From Kingella sp. (in: b-proteobacteria) (lineage in GTDB: Bacteria > Pseudomonadota > Gammaproteobacteria > Burkholderiales > Neisseriaceae), in the NCBI RefSeq assembly GCF_030527935.1, contig NZ_JAUMZV010000052.1, positions 1 through 12,661 of the forward strand: 12,661 nt of DNA, written 5' to 3'. Shown here in pieces: positions 6,721 to 12,661 of the stretch. Numbering within the stretch: the stretch's first letter is position 1; each line of letters begins with the position of its first letter. The translations under genes and the position numbers were made by a program. The notes beneath the pieces were generated by a model. That model worked only from the letters and a program-made list of their open reading frames with translations. It made no database searches and had not been told where the DNA came from.

Positions 6721-6763
6721 AAGGCAGCCTGAAAACGCTTCAAACCCGTTTTCAGGCTGCCTT
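6721..6763 (+). terminator. DUS hairpin terminator after the hsdS remnant
   Basis: A perfect 17-bp stem (6721-6737 with 6747-6763) with a 9-nt loop contains an exact forward and an exact reverse DUS extended by matching AACG/CGTT bases. It starts 6 nt after the stop at 6715. Confidence 0.85.
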
Positions 6764-6814
6764 GTTGAAATTTTTGCAAAACCTAAAACACAACAAGAAA
6801 TAGTAACCTTCGCC

Positions 6815-6911
6815 ATTCCCGCACAGGCGTGAATCTTGGTTGAGTTCATTCAGTATGTTGTTTTTAAATATATTTCTGAATATTAAACAAGATTCCCGCC
6901 TACGCGGGAAT
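6815..6911. repeat. NIME: AT-rich spacer between two dRS3-type repeats
   Basis: The neisserial dRS3 repeat is ATTCCC-N8-GGGAAT. The right copy at 6892-6911 fits exactly. The left copy at 6815-6834 fits with one change (GTGAAT). Between them lie 57 mostly AT-rich bases. This is the layout of a neisserial intergenic mosaic element. In meningococci dRS3 is also the target used by filamentous prophage integration, from recalled literature. Confidence 0.75.
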
Positions 6912-6927
6912 GACGGCATTTCTTGTG

Positions 6928-7000
6928 TTTCAGGCTGCTGTTAGGGGTTTTGCAAAGGTTTCAGGCTACTATTGGGGTTTTGCAAAGATTTCAGTTTGAA
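6928..7000. repeat. Degenerate tandem repeat built on a reverse DUS
   Basis: Units of about 31 and 30 bp start with TTTCAGG or TTTCAGT at 6928, 6959 and 6989. The first two share AGGCT(G/A)CT(G/A)TT(A/G)GGGGTTTTGCAAAG. The motif CAAAGGTTTCAGGCTGCC recurs at 7073-7090, just before the purF stop. Confidence 0.6.
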
Positions 7001-7008
7001 CACACAAA

Positions 7009-7060
7009 GGCAGCCTGAAAACGAGTAGCGACAATACGCCAAACTCGTTTTCAGGCTGCC
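7009..7060 (-). terminator. DUS hairpin terminator downstream of purF
   Basis: A perfect 18-bp stem, GGCAGCCTGAAAACGAGT at 7009-7026 with its complement at 7043-7060, encloses a 16-nt loop. On the minus strand it lies 30 nt after the purF stop and is followed by CCTTTGTGTG. It probably also stops rightward transcription. Confidence 0.8.
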
Positions 7061-7090
7061 TTAGAGCTTCTACAAAGGTTTCAGGCTGCC

Positions 7091-8623
7091 TTACTCTTCG
7101 CCATTCTCCACGCTCACGTTGTAATCAATATGCGTGCTTTGCGGGCGGTTTTCAGGCTGCTTTTTGCTGCGCGATAGGCGTTTAAGGTAGGCATCGTCGA
7201 TGTCGCCTGTGATGTATTCGCCGTTGAAGCAGGATGAATCCAAGCCTTCGATGTTGGGGTTGTGTTTGCGGATGATGGCTTCCAGCGCGGCTAAATCTTG
7301 GAACACGCAGGCATCGGCGTTGATTTCGCGGGCGATTTCGGCGGCGGTGCGGTTGTGGGCAATCAGTTCTTCGCGCGTGGGCATATCTATGCCGTACACG
7401 TTGGGGTAGCGCACTTCTGGGGCGGCGGATGCGATGTAGATTTTGTTTGCGCCGCTTTCGCGCACCATGTCCACAATTTCGCGGCTGGTGGTGCCGCGCA
7501 CGATGCTGTCGTCCACCAATAATACGTTGCGTCCTTTGAACTCGCTGGGGATGGTGTTGAGCTTTTGTCGCACGGATTTTTTGCGTGTGGCTTGCCCCGG
7601 CATGATGAAGGTGCGCCCGATGTAGCGGTTTTTGATTAGACCTTCGCGGTAGGGTTTGCCCAGCGCGCGGGCGAGTTCTAATGCGCTGGGGCGGCTGGTG
7701 TCGGGGATGGGCATCACGACATCTATGGCGTTGACGTTGATTTCGCGTTTGATTTTTTCGGCGAGCAGCACGCCCATGTCCACGCGGGCTTGGTACACGG
7801 ACACGCCGTCCATGATGGTGTCGGGGCGGGCGAAGTAAACGTATTCAAACAGGCAGGGGTTTAAGCGTGGGTGTTCAGCGCATTGGCGGGTGTGAATGTT
7901 GCCATCAAAGTCAATGAACACGGCTTCGCCTGCTTGGATGTCGCGCTCAAAGTGGTACGACAAGCCGCCAAAGACGACGTTTTCGGAAGCGACTGCCCAT
8001 GATGTTTTGCCGTTTTTTTCTTGTTTGCCCAGCACCAGCGGGCGGATGCCGTTGGGGTCGCGGAAGGCGAGCATGCCGTAGCCCGCTATCATGGCAACGA
8101 TGGCATACGCGCCACGCACGCGCTTGTGCACTTGGGCGACGGCAGCAAAAATGTTGTTGACGGTGAGATGCAGCGGGTCGGCGTTTTGGCTGACGGCTTG
8201 GCGCAGCTCGTGGGCGAAGACGTTGAGCAGCACTTCGCTGTCGGATTGGGTGTTGACATGGCGCAGGTATTGGGTATAGACCTCTTGGTGCAGCTCGGCG
8301 GTGTTGGTGAGATTGCCGTTGTGTGCCAACACGATGCCAAAGGGGGAGCTGACGTAAAACGGCTGGGCTTCGGCGGAGCTGCCTGCATTGCCTGCGGTGG
8401 GATAGCGGACGTGGGCGATGCCTGCGTTGCCGTGCAAATCGCGCATATGGCGGGTGCGGAACACTTCGCGCACCATGCCTTGCCCTTTGTGCATATGAAA
8501 ATAGCCGTTTTGGCTGGTTACGATGCCTGCTGCGTCTTGCCCGCGATGTTGCAGCATTTGCAAGCCGTCATACAACAGTTGGTTTACGGGTTCGTGTGAT
8601 ACAAGTCCTAATACGCCGCACAT
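7091..8623 (-). CDS. purF: Amidophosphoribosyltransferase PurF
   Basis: PurF catalyses the first committed step of purine synthesis: glutamine plus PRPP gives phosphoribosylamine. The 510-residue length matches the E. coli type (about 505). It starts MCGVLGLVSHE, so Cys2 becomes the N-terminal nucleophile of the glutaminase domain once Met is removed; there is no propeptide. LQHRGQDAAGI and the glutaminase core follow. The phosphoribosyltransferase domain has the PRPP-binding loop VDDSIVRGTT at residues 370-379. The C-terminal tail holds QPEN (489-492), encoded by a one-mismatch DUS, and an exact DUS overlaps the stop codon at 7091. A good ribosome site, GGAGA at 8629-8633, lies 5 nt before the ATG. 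It is the last gene of the folC-SPOR-cvpA-purF cluster but is separated by 556 nt from cvpA, so it may have its own promoter. Confidence 0.98.
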   Translation of the reverse strand: MCGVLGLVSHEPVNQLLYDGLQMLQHRGQDAAGIVTSQNGYFHMHKGQGMVREVFRTRHMRDLHGNAGIAHVRYPTAGNAGSSAEAQPFYVSSPFGIVLAHNGNLTNTAELHQEVYTQYLRHVNTQSDSEVLLNVFAHELRQAVSQNADPLHLTVNNIFAAVAQVHKRVRGAYAIVAMIAGYGMLAFRDPNGIRPLVLGKQEKNGKTSWAVASENVVFGGLSYHFERDIQAGEAVFIDFDGNIHTRQCAEHPRLNPCLFEYVYFARPDTIMDGVSVYQARVDMGVLLAEKIKREINVNAIDVVMPIPDTSRPSALELARALGKPYREGLIKNRYIGRTFIMPGQATRKKSVRQKLNTIPSEFKGRNVLLVDDSIVRGTTSREIVDMVRESGANKIYIASAAPEVRYPNVYGIDMPTREELIAHNRTAAEIAREINADACVFQDLAALEAIIRKHNPNIEGLDSSCFNGEYITGDIDDAYLKRLSRSKKQPENRPQSTHIDYNVSVENGEE

Positions 8624-9179
8624 GGGGGTCTCCGATAGGGTTGAGATGGGGATGGGGGGATGGGGTTAGGCAGCCTGAAAATGGGGGGAGTGAGTTGGGT
8701 GTTGGGTTATGCTGGATTGAGTTTTCAGGCTGCATTATGTTGGGTTGGGCAATTTAGCTTCACTGAAATTGCATTTTCAGACTGCCTTTGCGTTCGGCAA
8801 TCGCTTAATTTTACGGAACGGCGTTTCAGGCTGCCTTTGGGCTGGATGGTAAACGGCTGCGCTGTTCATTACGCTGTTGATTGCTGCACCAATAGGCAGC
8901 CTGAAAATGGGTTTTGTCTTTTAGGCGGACACCTTTACCTATTCAGCAATTTAATGGAGCGGCAACGGCTCGTCGCCAAATGGCACGTTAAAACCCAATA
9001 GCGCGTGTGTGAAACAACGCGACCTTTTCCAACATATCAGCCATGTCGGCGAGCCGCCGACGCTCCATTGCTTGCCGTGATGCTTTTGTGGCGTTTCAGG
9101 CTGCCTTGGGCTAAACAACCGCCCAAAATTAAGGACTACCCGCATCCCCATCTTGCCGATGCGTGGATTGCCAGTAGCC
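8624..9179. other. DUS-rich gap between cvpA and purF, no convincing gene
   Basis: The gap holds four exact DUS (8668, 8825, 8894, 9095) and two with one mismatch. Short ORFs here (+ 8660-9001 and - 8951-9151) run straight through the DUS, have odd Trp/Cys-rich composition, and lack ribosome sites, so I do not call them. A stem GTCGGCG-AGC-CGCCGAC lies at 9045-9061 without a following T-run. The part from about 8930 to 9180 has no DUS except at 9095 and may be a dispersed repeat. No confident promoter for purF was found; a CATAAT on the minus strand at 8734-8739 has no good -35. Confidence 0.6.
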
Positions 9180-9965
9180 CTAGGGTGATTGCTTGGTTTT
9201 GGTTTTGCTGGATGCGCGTTTTGTCGCGCTGTTTTTTTGTTTTTTCAGGCTGCCTACGTTGTCGCTTGCGCTGTTTTTATCTTTTTTCAGGCTGCCTTGG
9301 GCGTTTTCGGGTTCGTTGGCATGGGCGCGGGTGGCTTTTGCGCCGTGTGTGCCATGGTTTGCACCATTATTCGCGCCATTGCCTGCTGCGCCGTTGTTTG
9401 CGCCGTGTGTTGCGCCGTCTGCTGCATGGTTGCCTGTTTTGGGCAATGCGCCCAAGGGCAGCGCAGCATCGCTGTGGTCAAAGTTTACCTGTTTGGCTAA
9501 AAATTCAGGCAAATAGGGCGTGCCCATCAGCGCGATGCTTTCAAAAAACGGTGCACTGGCAGAATCGCGCCATTCGCTGCTTTTGGGCAAATCGCTAAAC
9601 GCGCACAGCAACACCGCAATGCTTACCACCAACACACCTTTCAGGCTGCCTAATACCGCGCCGCCCAAGCGGTTGAGCGTGGATAAATGCGCTTTTTTAA
9701 TCACCAAATCAAACACTTGATGCGTGAACGCCAACGCCAATCGCGCGGCAAAATAAGTCGCCACAAACGCGCACACCACCGCCAATTCGCGCGGCTGCAT
9801 GGACGAAAACACCATATTGGACACATCCACCGCCGCAAAACGCGCAATCGCCAACGCCACCAGCCAGCCCACAAACGAAAATACTTCCCCCATCAGCCCG
9901 CGCATGGCGGAAAGCCCGATGCAGAAAAGGATGGTGCCGAAAGCGAGTAGGTCAAAAGTGGTCAT
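9180..9965 (-). CDS. cvpA: CvpA family inner-membrane protein with long low-complexity tail
   Basis: CvpA proteins are small inner-membrane proteins named for colicin V production. They usually have about 160 residues and lie upstream of purF. Residues 1-163 match this form: MTTFDLLAFGTILFCIGLSA start, GLMGEVFSFVGWLVALAIARF, then STLNRLGGAVLGSLKGVLVVSIAVLLCAF, with about four membrane helices. GSLKG in the core is encoded by an exact DUS (9640-9651). After residue 163 comes an extra tail of nearly 100 residues. Residues 180-210 are Asn/Gly/Ala/His-rich repeats, and 223-245 hold two copies of GSLKKxKNSA, each starting with an in-frame DUS; the end is Lys/Ser/Thr-rich. The start has AAGG about 8 nt upstream, 25 nt after the stop of the preceding ORF, so the two genes are probably co-transcribed. 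The role of the tail is unknown. Confidence 0.9.
   Translation of the reverse strand: MTTFDLLAFGTILFCIGLSAMRGLMGEVFSFVGWLVALAIARFAAVDVSNMVFSSMQPRELAVVCAFVATYFAARLALAFTHQVFDLVIKKAHLSTLNRLGGAVLGSLKGVLVVSIAVLLCAFSDLPKSSEWRDSASAPFFESIALMGTPYLPEFLAKQVNFDHSDAALPLGALPKTGNHAADGATHGANNGAAGNGANNGANHGTHGAKATRAHANEPENAQGSLKKDKNSASDNVGSLKKQKNSATKRASSKTKTKQSP
9214..9297 (-). repeat. 42-bp tandem repeat with DUS in the cvpA tail
   Basis: Two DUS at 9286-9297 and 9244-9255 are exactly 42 bp apart, and the sequence after each (A-rich, then ACAGCGC) is similar. They encode GSLKKDKNSASDNV and GSLKKQKNSATKRA. The second copy includes T7-G-T6 on the plus strand (9232-9245), a possible slippage tract. Confidence 0.8.
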
Positions 9966-9990
9966 GGCAATGCCTTGCGCTTATTTTTGA

Positions 9991-12441
9991 CTATTTTTGT
10001 TCTAGCACGATGCCGCCCAAGCCCCGCGCTTTTAGCTTGCTGGCGGCGAGTTCGGCTTCCGATTTGTTGGGGAACGAGCCTGTGCGCACGCGATAAACCT
10101 TGCCTTTATCGGTGTTGATTTCTTCAATGGACGAAGAATAGTTCAGCCCTTTCATTTTTTGCTGCGCGGCTTTGGCGGCGTTGATGTCGCGGTATGCGCC
10201 CACTTGCACGCTGGCGCGTTTTTCTTTGCTGTCTTTGTTGGCTACGGCTTTTTCAGGCTGCTTGGGCGCGGTTTTGCTGGCGGTTTTGTCGTCCGCTTTT
10301 TTCGGCGCGGCTTTGGCTTGCGCGGCGCGTTCGGCGGCTTTTTGCTGCGCCAACAGTTTGGCGCGTTCGGTGCGGCGGGCTTCATCGGCGGCGGCTTTTT
10401 GCTCGGCGGCGCGTTCCAAGGCGGCTTTTTGTTTGGCGGCGCGTTCGGCTTCGGCTTTGGCAACCACTTCTTGCGCTTGTTTGCGGCGGGCTTCATCGGC
10501 GCGGGCTTTGGCGATGCGTTCTTGCTCGGCGCGGGCGCGGGCTTCGGCGCGTTCTTGGCGGGCTTCGGCGCGTTTGCGTGCCGCTTCTTCACGCGCTTGT
10601 TGCTGTTCTAAACGGCGTTGTTCTTGCGTTTTGCGCTGTTCTTCGCGGCGCAAACGGCGTTGCTCGGCAAGGCTGGCTTGGCTGTCGGCATCGGCGAGCG
10701 TGGGCGCGGTGTCGGCAGCGGGCGTTTGGTTGCGCGGTTTCGCGCTGCTGCTGTCTTGTGCCAACGGCGTTGCAGGTTTCACCACGCGCGAGCTGGGCGA
10801 GCTGGGCGTAACGGGGCGGCTGGCTTCGGCGGCGGTTAGAGTGGGCACGGTGGACGCGGTTTGCGGGGCAACGCCACTGGGGCGCAGCACTTCGGTGGTA
10901 ACGTGCTGTTGCTGCTGCGGTTGCGCCATTTTGGGCTCAATGTTGTCTTTGGGGCCATTGCTGGCAACGGCGGCAAACAAGCCCCCCGCCAACACGGTAA
11001 TCGCGCCTGCGCCGATTAGGCGGCGGCGGTTTTTGTTTTTCAGATGTTCGTATTCGTTTAACACGTCTTGGTTGTTGTGATGCTCGGGCTGTGGATGATT
11101 CATGTTTTCGGGTCTTTCTGATGATGCTTGGGCGGCGGCTTGGGTTGCCGCTTCGCTGGAATGGGCGTTGCTGGCGTTTGCTTTGTCTTTCAGGCTGCCT
11201 AAAACTTCGGCTACGGTGTGAAACGAGCCAAACACAATTATTCTATCATTTTCCGTAACTTGCGATAAGGCGGCGGTGTAGGCAGCCTGAATCGTGTTGT
11301 GGGGGTGGATGGTTTGGATGTCGTGCTTTTTCAGCTTGGCGGTGAGTGCGGTAAGCGTCATGCCGCGCGGCAAATCCAGCGGGGCGATGTACCATTCGTC
11401 TATGCTGCCTTGCAAGGTGCTGATAACGGCATCGCTGTCTTTATCGGCAAGAATACTGAACACGGCAAGCGTGCGCTTGGCGGGCAGGGCGTTCAGACTG
11501 CTGGCAAGGGCGCGGGCGGCGTGCGGGTTGTGCGCCACGTCTAAAATAATTTCAGGCTGCTGTTGGATGATTTGAAACCGCGCGGTGTTTTGCGCTTGGG
11601 CGATGCCTTGCGCCAAGGCTTCGTTGCTCACAGGCAGCTGCTGGCGCATGATTTGCACGGCGGCAACGGCGCAAGCGGCGTTGTTAAGCTGAAACGCGCC
11701 TTGCAAGGCAGGCAGCGGCAAATCAATTTTCAGGCTGCCGTTGTTGGCTTGCCATTGCCAGCTATCAATGCGCGCGATGTAGGAAAATTGGTGATTGAGT
11801 TGCAACAGTTTTGCGCCAATGTTTTTGGCGTGTTGCCCCAGCGAATGCGGCGCGGGGTCTTGCCCAAAAATGGCGGGCTTGCCTGCGCGGAAAATGCCCG
11901 CTTTTTCTTTGGCGATTTGCTCCAATGTGTCGCCCAAATAGGATTGGTGTTCCAAGTCCACGCTGGTAACAATGGCGCAATCGGCATCAAACACATTCAC
12001 CGCATCCAGCCGCCCGCCCAAGCCTACTTCCAAAATCATCACATCCACCTGATGCAGCCTGAAAATATCCACCGCTGCCAAGGTGTTAAATTCAAAATAG
12101 GTGAGCGACACATCGCCGCGCGCGGCTTCAATGCGTTCAAACGCGGCAACAATGTCGTCATCGCTCACGGGCTGGCTGTTGATGGCGATGCGCTCGTTAA
12201 AGCGCAGCAAATGCGGGCTGGTGAGCGTGCCGACTTTGTAGCCCGCTGCGGCGTAGATGTGCGACAAAAAAGCGCAGGTTGAGCCTTTGCCGTTGGTGCC
12301 ACCCACGATGATAACGGGGCAGGCAGGCGCAAGGTTCATCGCGTCTTTCACTTGGGCAACGCGGGTTAAACCCATGTCTATGGGGTTGGGATGGGCGGTT
12401 TCTAAATGGGCGAGCCATTGGGGAAGGGTTTTGCTTTGCAT
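9991..12441 (-). CDS. folC: FolC fused in frame to a SPOR-domain membrane protein (816 aa)
   Basis: Residues 1-418 are dihydrofolate/folylpolyglutamate synthase: P-loop GTNGKGST (48-55), EVGLGGRLDAVN (138-149), SVDLEHQSYLGDT to EKAGIFR (160-185, Lys180 the likely carbamylated lysine) and DVAHNPHA (301-308). It makes dihydrofolate and adds glutamates to folates in the cytosol. Without a stop, an Ala/Ser/Gln-rich linker (419-446) leads into what is normally a separate neighbour: MNHPQPEHHNN at 447, a membrane helix at 474-493 after KNKNRRR, a TolA-like Arg/Glu/Ala helical region (about 590-720), and a SPOR peptidoglycan-binding domain (742-816). E. coli has folC and dedD as separate genes at this place. 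An internal ATG at 11103 with a weak AGAAAG upstream could make the SPOR protein alone. Start MQSKTLPQWLAHLE fits FolC; no strong Shine-Dalgarno. The ORF is certain; its translation as one chain is inferred. Confidence 0.9.
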   Translation of the reverse strand: MQSKTLPQWLAHLETAHPNPIDMGLTRVAQVKDAMNLAPACPVIIVGGTNGKGSTCAFLSHIYAAAGYKVGTLTSPHLLRFNERIAINSQPVSDDDIVAAFERIEAARGDVSLTYFEFNTLAAVDIFRLHQVDVMILEVGLGGRLDAVNVFDADCAIVTSVDLEHQSYLGDTLEQIAKEKAGIFRAGKPAIFGQDPAPHSLGQHAKNIGAKLLQLNHQFSYIARIDSWQWQANNGSLKIDLPLPALQGAFQLNNAACAVAAVQIMRQQLPVSNEALAQGIAQAQNTARFQIIQQQPEIILDVAHNPHAARALASSLNALPAKRTLAVFSILADKDSDAVISTLQGSIDEWYIAPLDLPRGMTLTALTAKLKKHDIQTIHPHNTIQAAYTAALSQVTENDRIIVFGSFHTVAEVLGSLKDKANASNAHSSEAATQAAAQASSERPENMNHPQPEHHNNQDVLNEYEHLKNKNRRRLIGAGAITVLAGGLFAAVASNGPKDNIEPKMAQPQQQQHVTTEVLRPSGVAPQTASTVPTLTAAEASRPVTPSSPSSRVVKPATPLAQDSSSAKPRNQTPAADTAPTLADADSQASLAEQRRLRREEQRKTQEQRRLEQQQAREEAARKRAEARQERAEARARAEQERIAKARADEARRKQAQEVVAKAEAERAAKQKAALERAAEQKAAADEARRTERAKLLAQQKAAERAAQAKAAPKKADDKTASKTAPKQPEKAVANKDSKEKRASVQVGAYRDINAAKAAQQKMKGLNYSSSIEEINTDKGKVYRVRTGSFPNKSEAELAASKLKARGLGGIVLEQK

Positions 12442-12608
12442 GGTGGAGACTGCTTAAATTAACTCATTAGATTTAAATTAAGTAAATATTTTTTAGAATA
12501 TAAAAATATATTTTTAAAAAAATAATAAATTTAATTTAGAAAAACTTTTGTAATTACTGGATTTTTGAAAAACTATGAAGCTAAGGATAATAGCGTCATA
12601 GGAAATTG
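12442..12608. promoter_or_regulatory. Very AT-rich region upstream of folC
   Basis: From about 12452 to 12555 the sequence is almost all A and T, in sharp contrast with the GC-rich genes beside it. It probably contains the promoter of the folC cluster on the minus strand. Several -10-like hexamers (for example AATATT and TATTCT around 12486-12498) occur, but none has a clear partner at the right spacing, so I do not choose one. No gene is visible. Confidence 0.4.
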
Positions 12609-12661
12609 GGTAATGTCCTAAAAAGTATGCTGCCTATTTTTTAATCATCACACATAACCAT
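12609..12661 (+). mobile_element. Left end of another copy of the outer inverted-repeat element
   Basis: TGTCCTAAAAAGTATGCTG at 12614-12632 is identical to the core repeat at 4742-4760 and, reversed, at 6205-6223. The five bases before it (GGTAA) match GGTGG at three positions. The sequence after it differs from both ends of the element at 4737-6228, so the body, which lies beyond the window, may be a different element using the same termini. Confidence 0.7.

Larger units (their letters stand above)
71..11291. repeat. Set of 25 exact DNA uptake sequences (AGGCAGCCTGAA)
   Basis: Individual sites, not one continuous feature. Forward copies start at 71, 746, 1366, 1920, 2287, 2354, 2786, 4562, 4591, 6722, 7008, 8668, 8894 and 11280. 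Reverse copies (TTCAGGCTGCCT) start at 1307, 2315, 6751, 7050, 7080, 8825, 9095, 9244, 9286, 9640 and 11189. One-mismatch copies occur at about 729, 4690, 4713, 7150, 8724, 8783, 10255, 11729 and 12054. DUS are bound by the minor pilin ComP during natural transformation of Neisseriaceae. This spelling is the one I recall as AG-kingDUS of Kingella. Inverted pairs double as hairpins after genes; many others lie inside coding sequence. None is exact between 4603 and 6721. Confidence 0.93.

Noticed and set aside
6928..7060. CRISPR-like array
   Set aside because: The repeats are degenerate DUS units of unequal length with no unique spacers, and no cas genes are present.
8660..9001. 113-aa ORF on the plus strand
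   Set aside because: It runs through three DUS, has no ribosome site or recognisable domain, and lies in a repeat-rich spacer.
8951..9151. 66-aa minus-strand ORF in the cvpA-purF gap
   Set aside because: It contains a DUS-encoded RQPE, has odd Trp/Cys-rich composition and no ribosome site. Noted as a possible repeat only.
10159..11080. Long plus-strand ORFs opposite the SPOR protein (up to 302 aa)
   Set aside because: They are antisense shadows of the Ala/Arg/Glu-rich stalk, with Cys/Arg/Phe-rich nonsense composition.

Overview
The window looks like chromosome from a member of the Neisseriaceae, most likely a Kingella-type species. The main evidence is the 12-mer AGGCAGCCTGAA. I count 25 exact copies on the two strands plus about ten with one mismatch, which is the DNA uptake sequence (DUS) dialect I recall as that of Kingella oralis/denitrificans. 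Supporting signs are a neisserial dRS3/NIME repeat and the gene order folC - SPOR protein - cvpA - purF, which matches E. coli folC-dedD-cvpA-purF. The assignment rests on recall of these families; no search was run.

Layout. 1-1392: a ScsD-like thioredoxin-fold protein (142-672, +) lies between two same-orientation copies of a small inverted-repeat element, one cut off at the window start and one complete at 1110-1271. The rest is a long structured intergenic stretch. 1393-2288: a 101-aa protein of unknown function (-) with a good sigma70-type promoter, and a small two-helix membrane protein gene (+) broken by one in-frame TGA. 2402-4678: tex, an S1-domain RNA-binding transcription accessory protein, with its own promoter and a DUS hairpin terminator. 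4737-6228: an IS481-family element, its transposase interrupted by one TGA, nested inside an outer pair of 24-bp inverted repeats. The outer repeat recurs at 12609-12632 at the window end. 6224-6715: the 3' remnant of a type I-like restriction specificity subunit, cut at its 5' side by the mobile element. 6716-7090: a convergent intergenic region with two DUS hairpins and a NIME.

The minus strand from 12441 to 7091 carries one functional cluster. It begins with an 816-codon ORF that joins a complete FolC (folate ligase) in frame to a membrane-anchored SPOR cell-division-type protein, followed 25 nt later by cvpA with an unusually long low-complexity tail, then, after a 556-nt DUS-rich gap, purF. 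FolC supplies polyglutamylated folate cofactors and PurF commits PRPP to purine synthesis, which itself uses formyl-folate; CvpA and SPOR proteins are envelope proteins that are traditional neighbours.

Most notable are the FolC-SPOR fusion, in which a DUS read in a stop-free frame forms the junction; the DUS-derived peptides scattered through the proteins; the nested mobile elements; and two otherwise intact reading frames that each carry a single TGA. I saw no CRISPR array, no tRNA or rRNA, and no obvious new defence operon.
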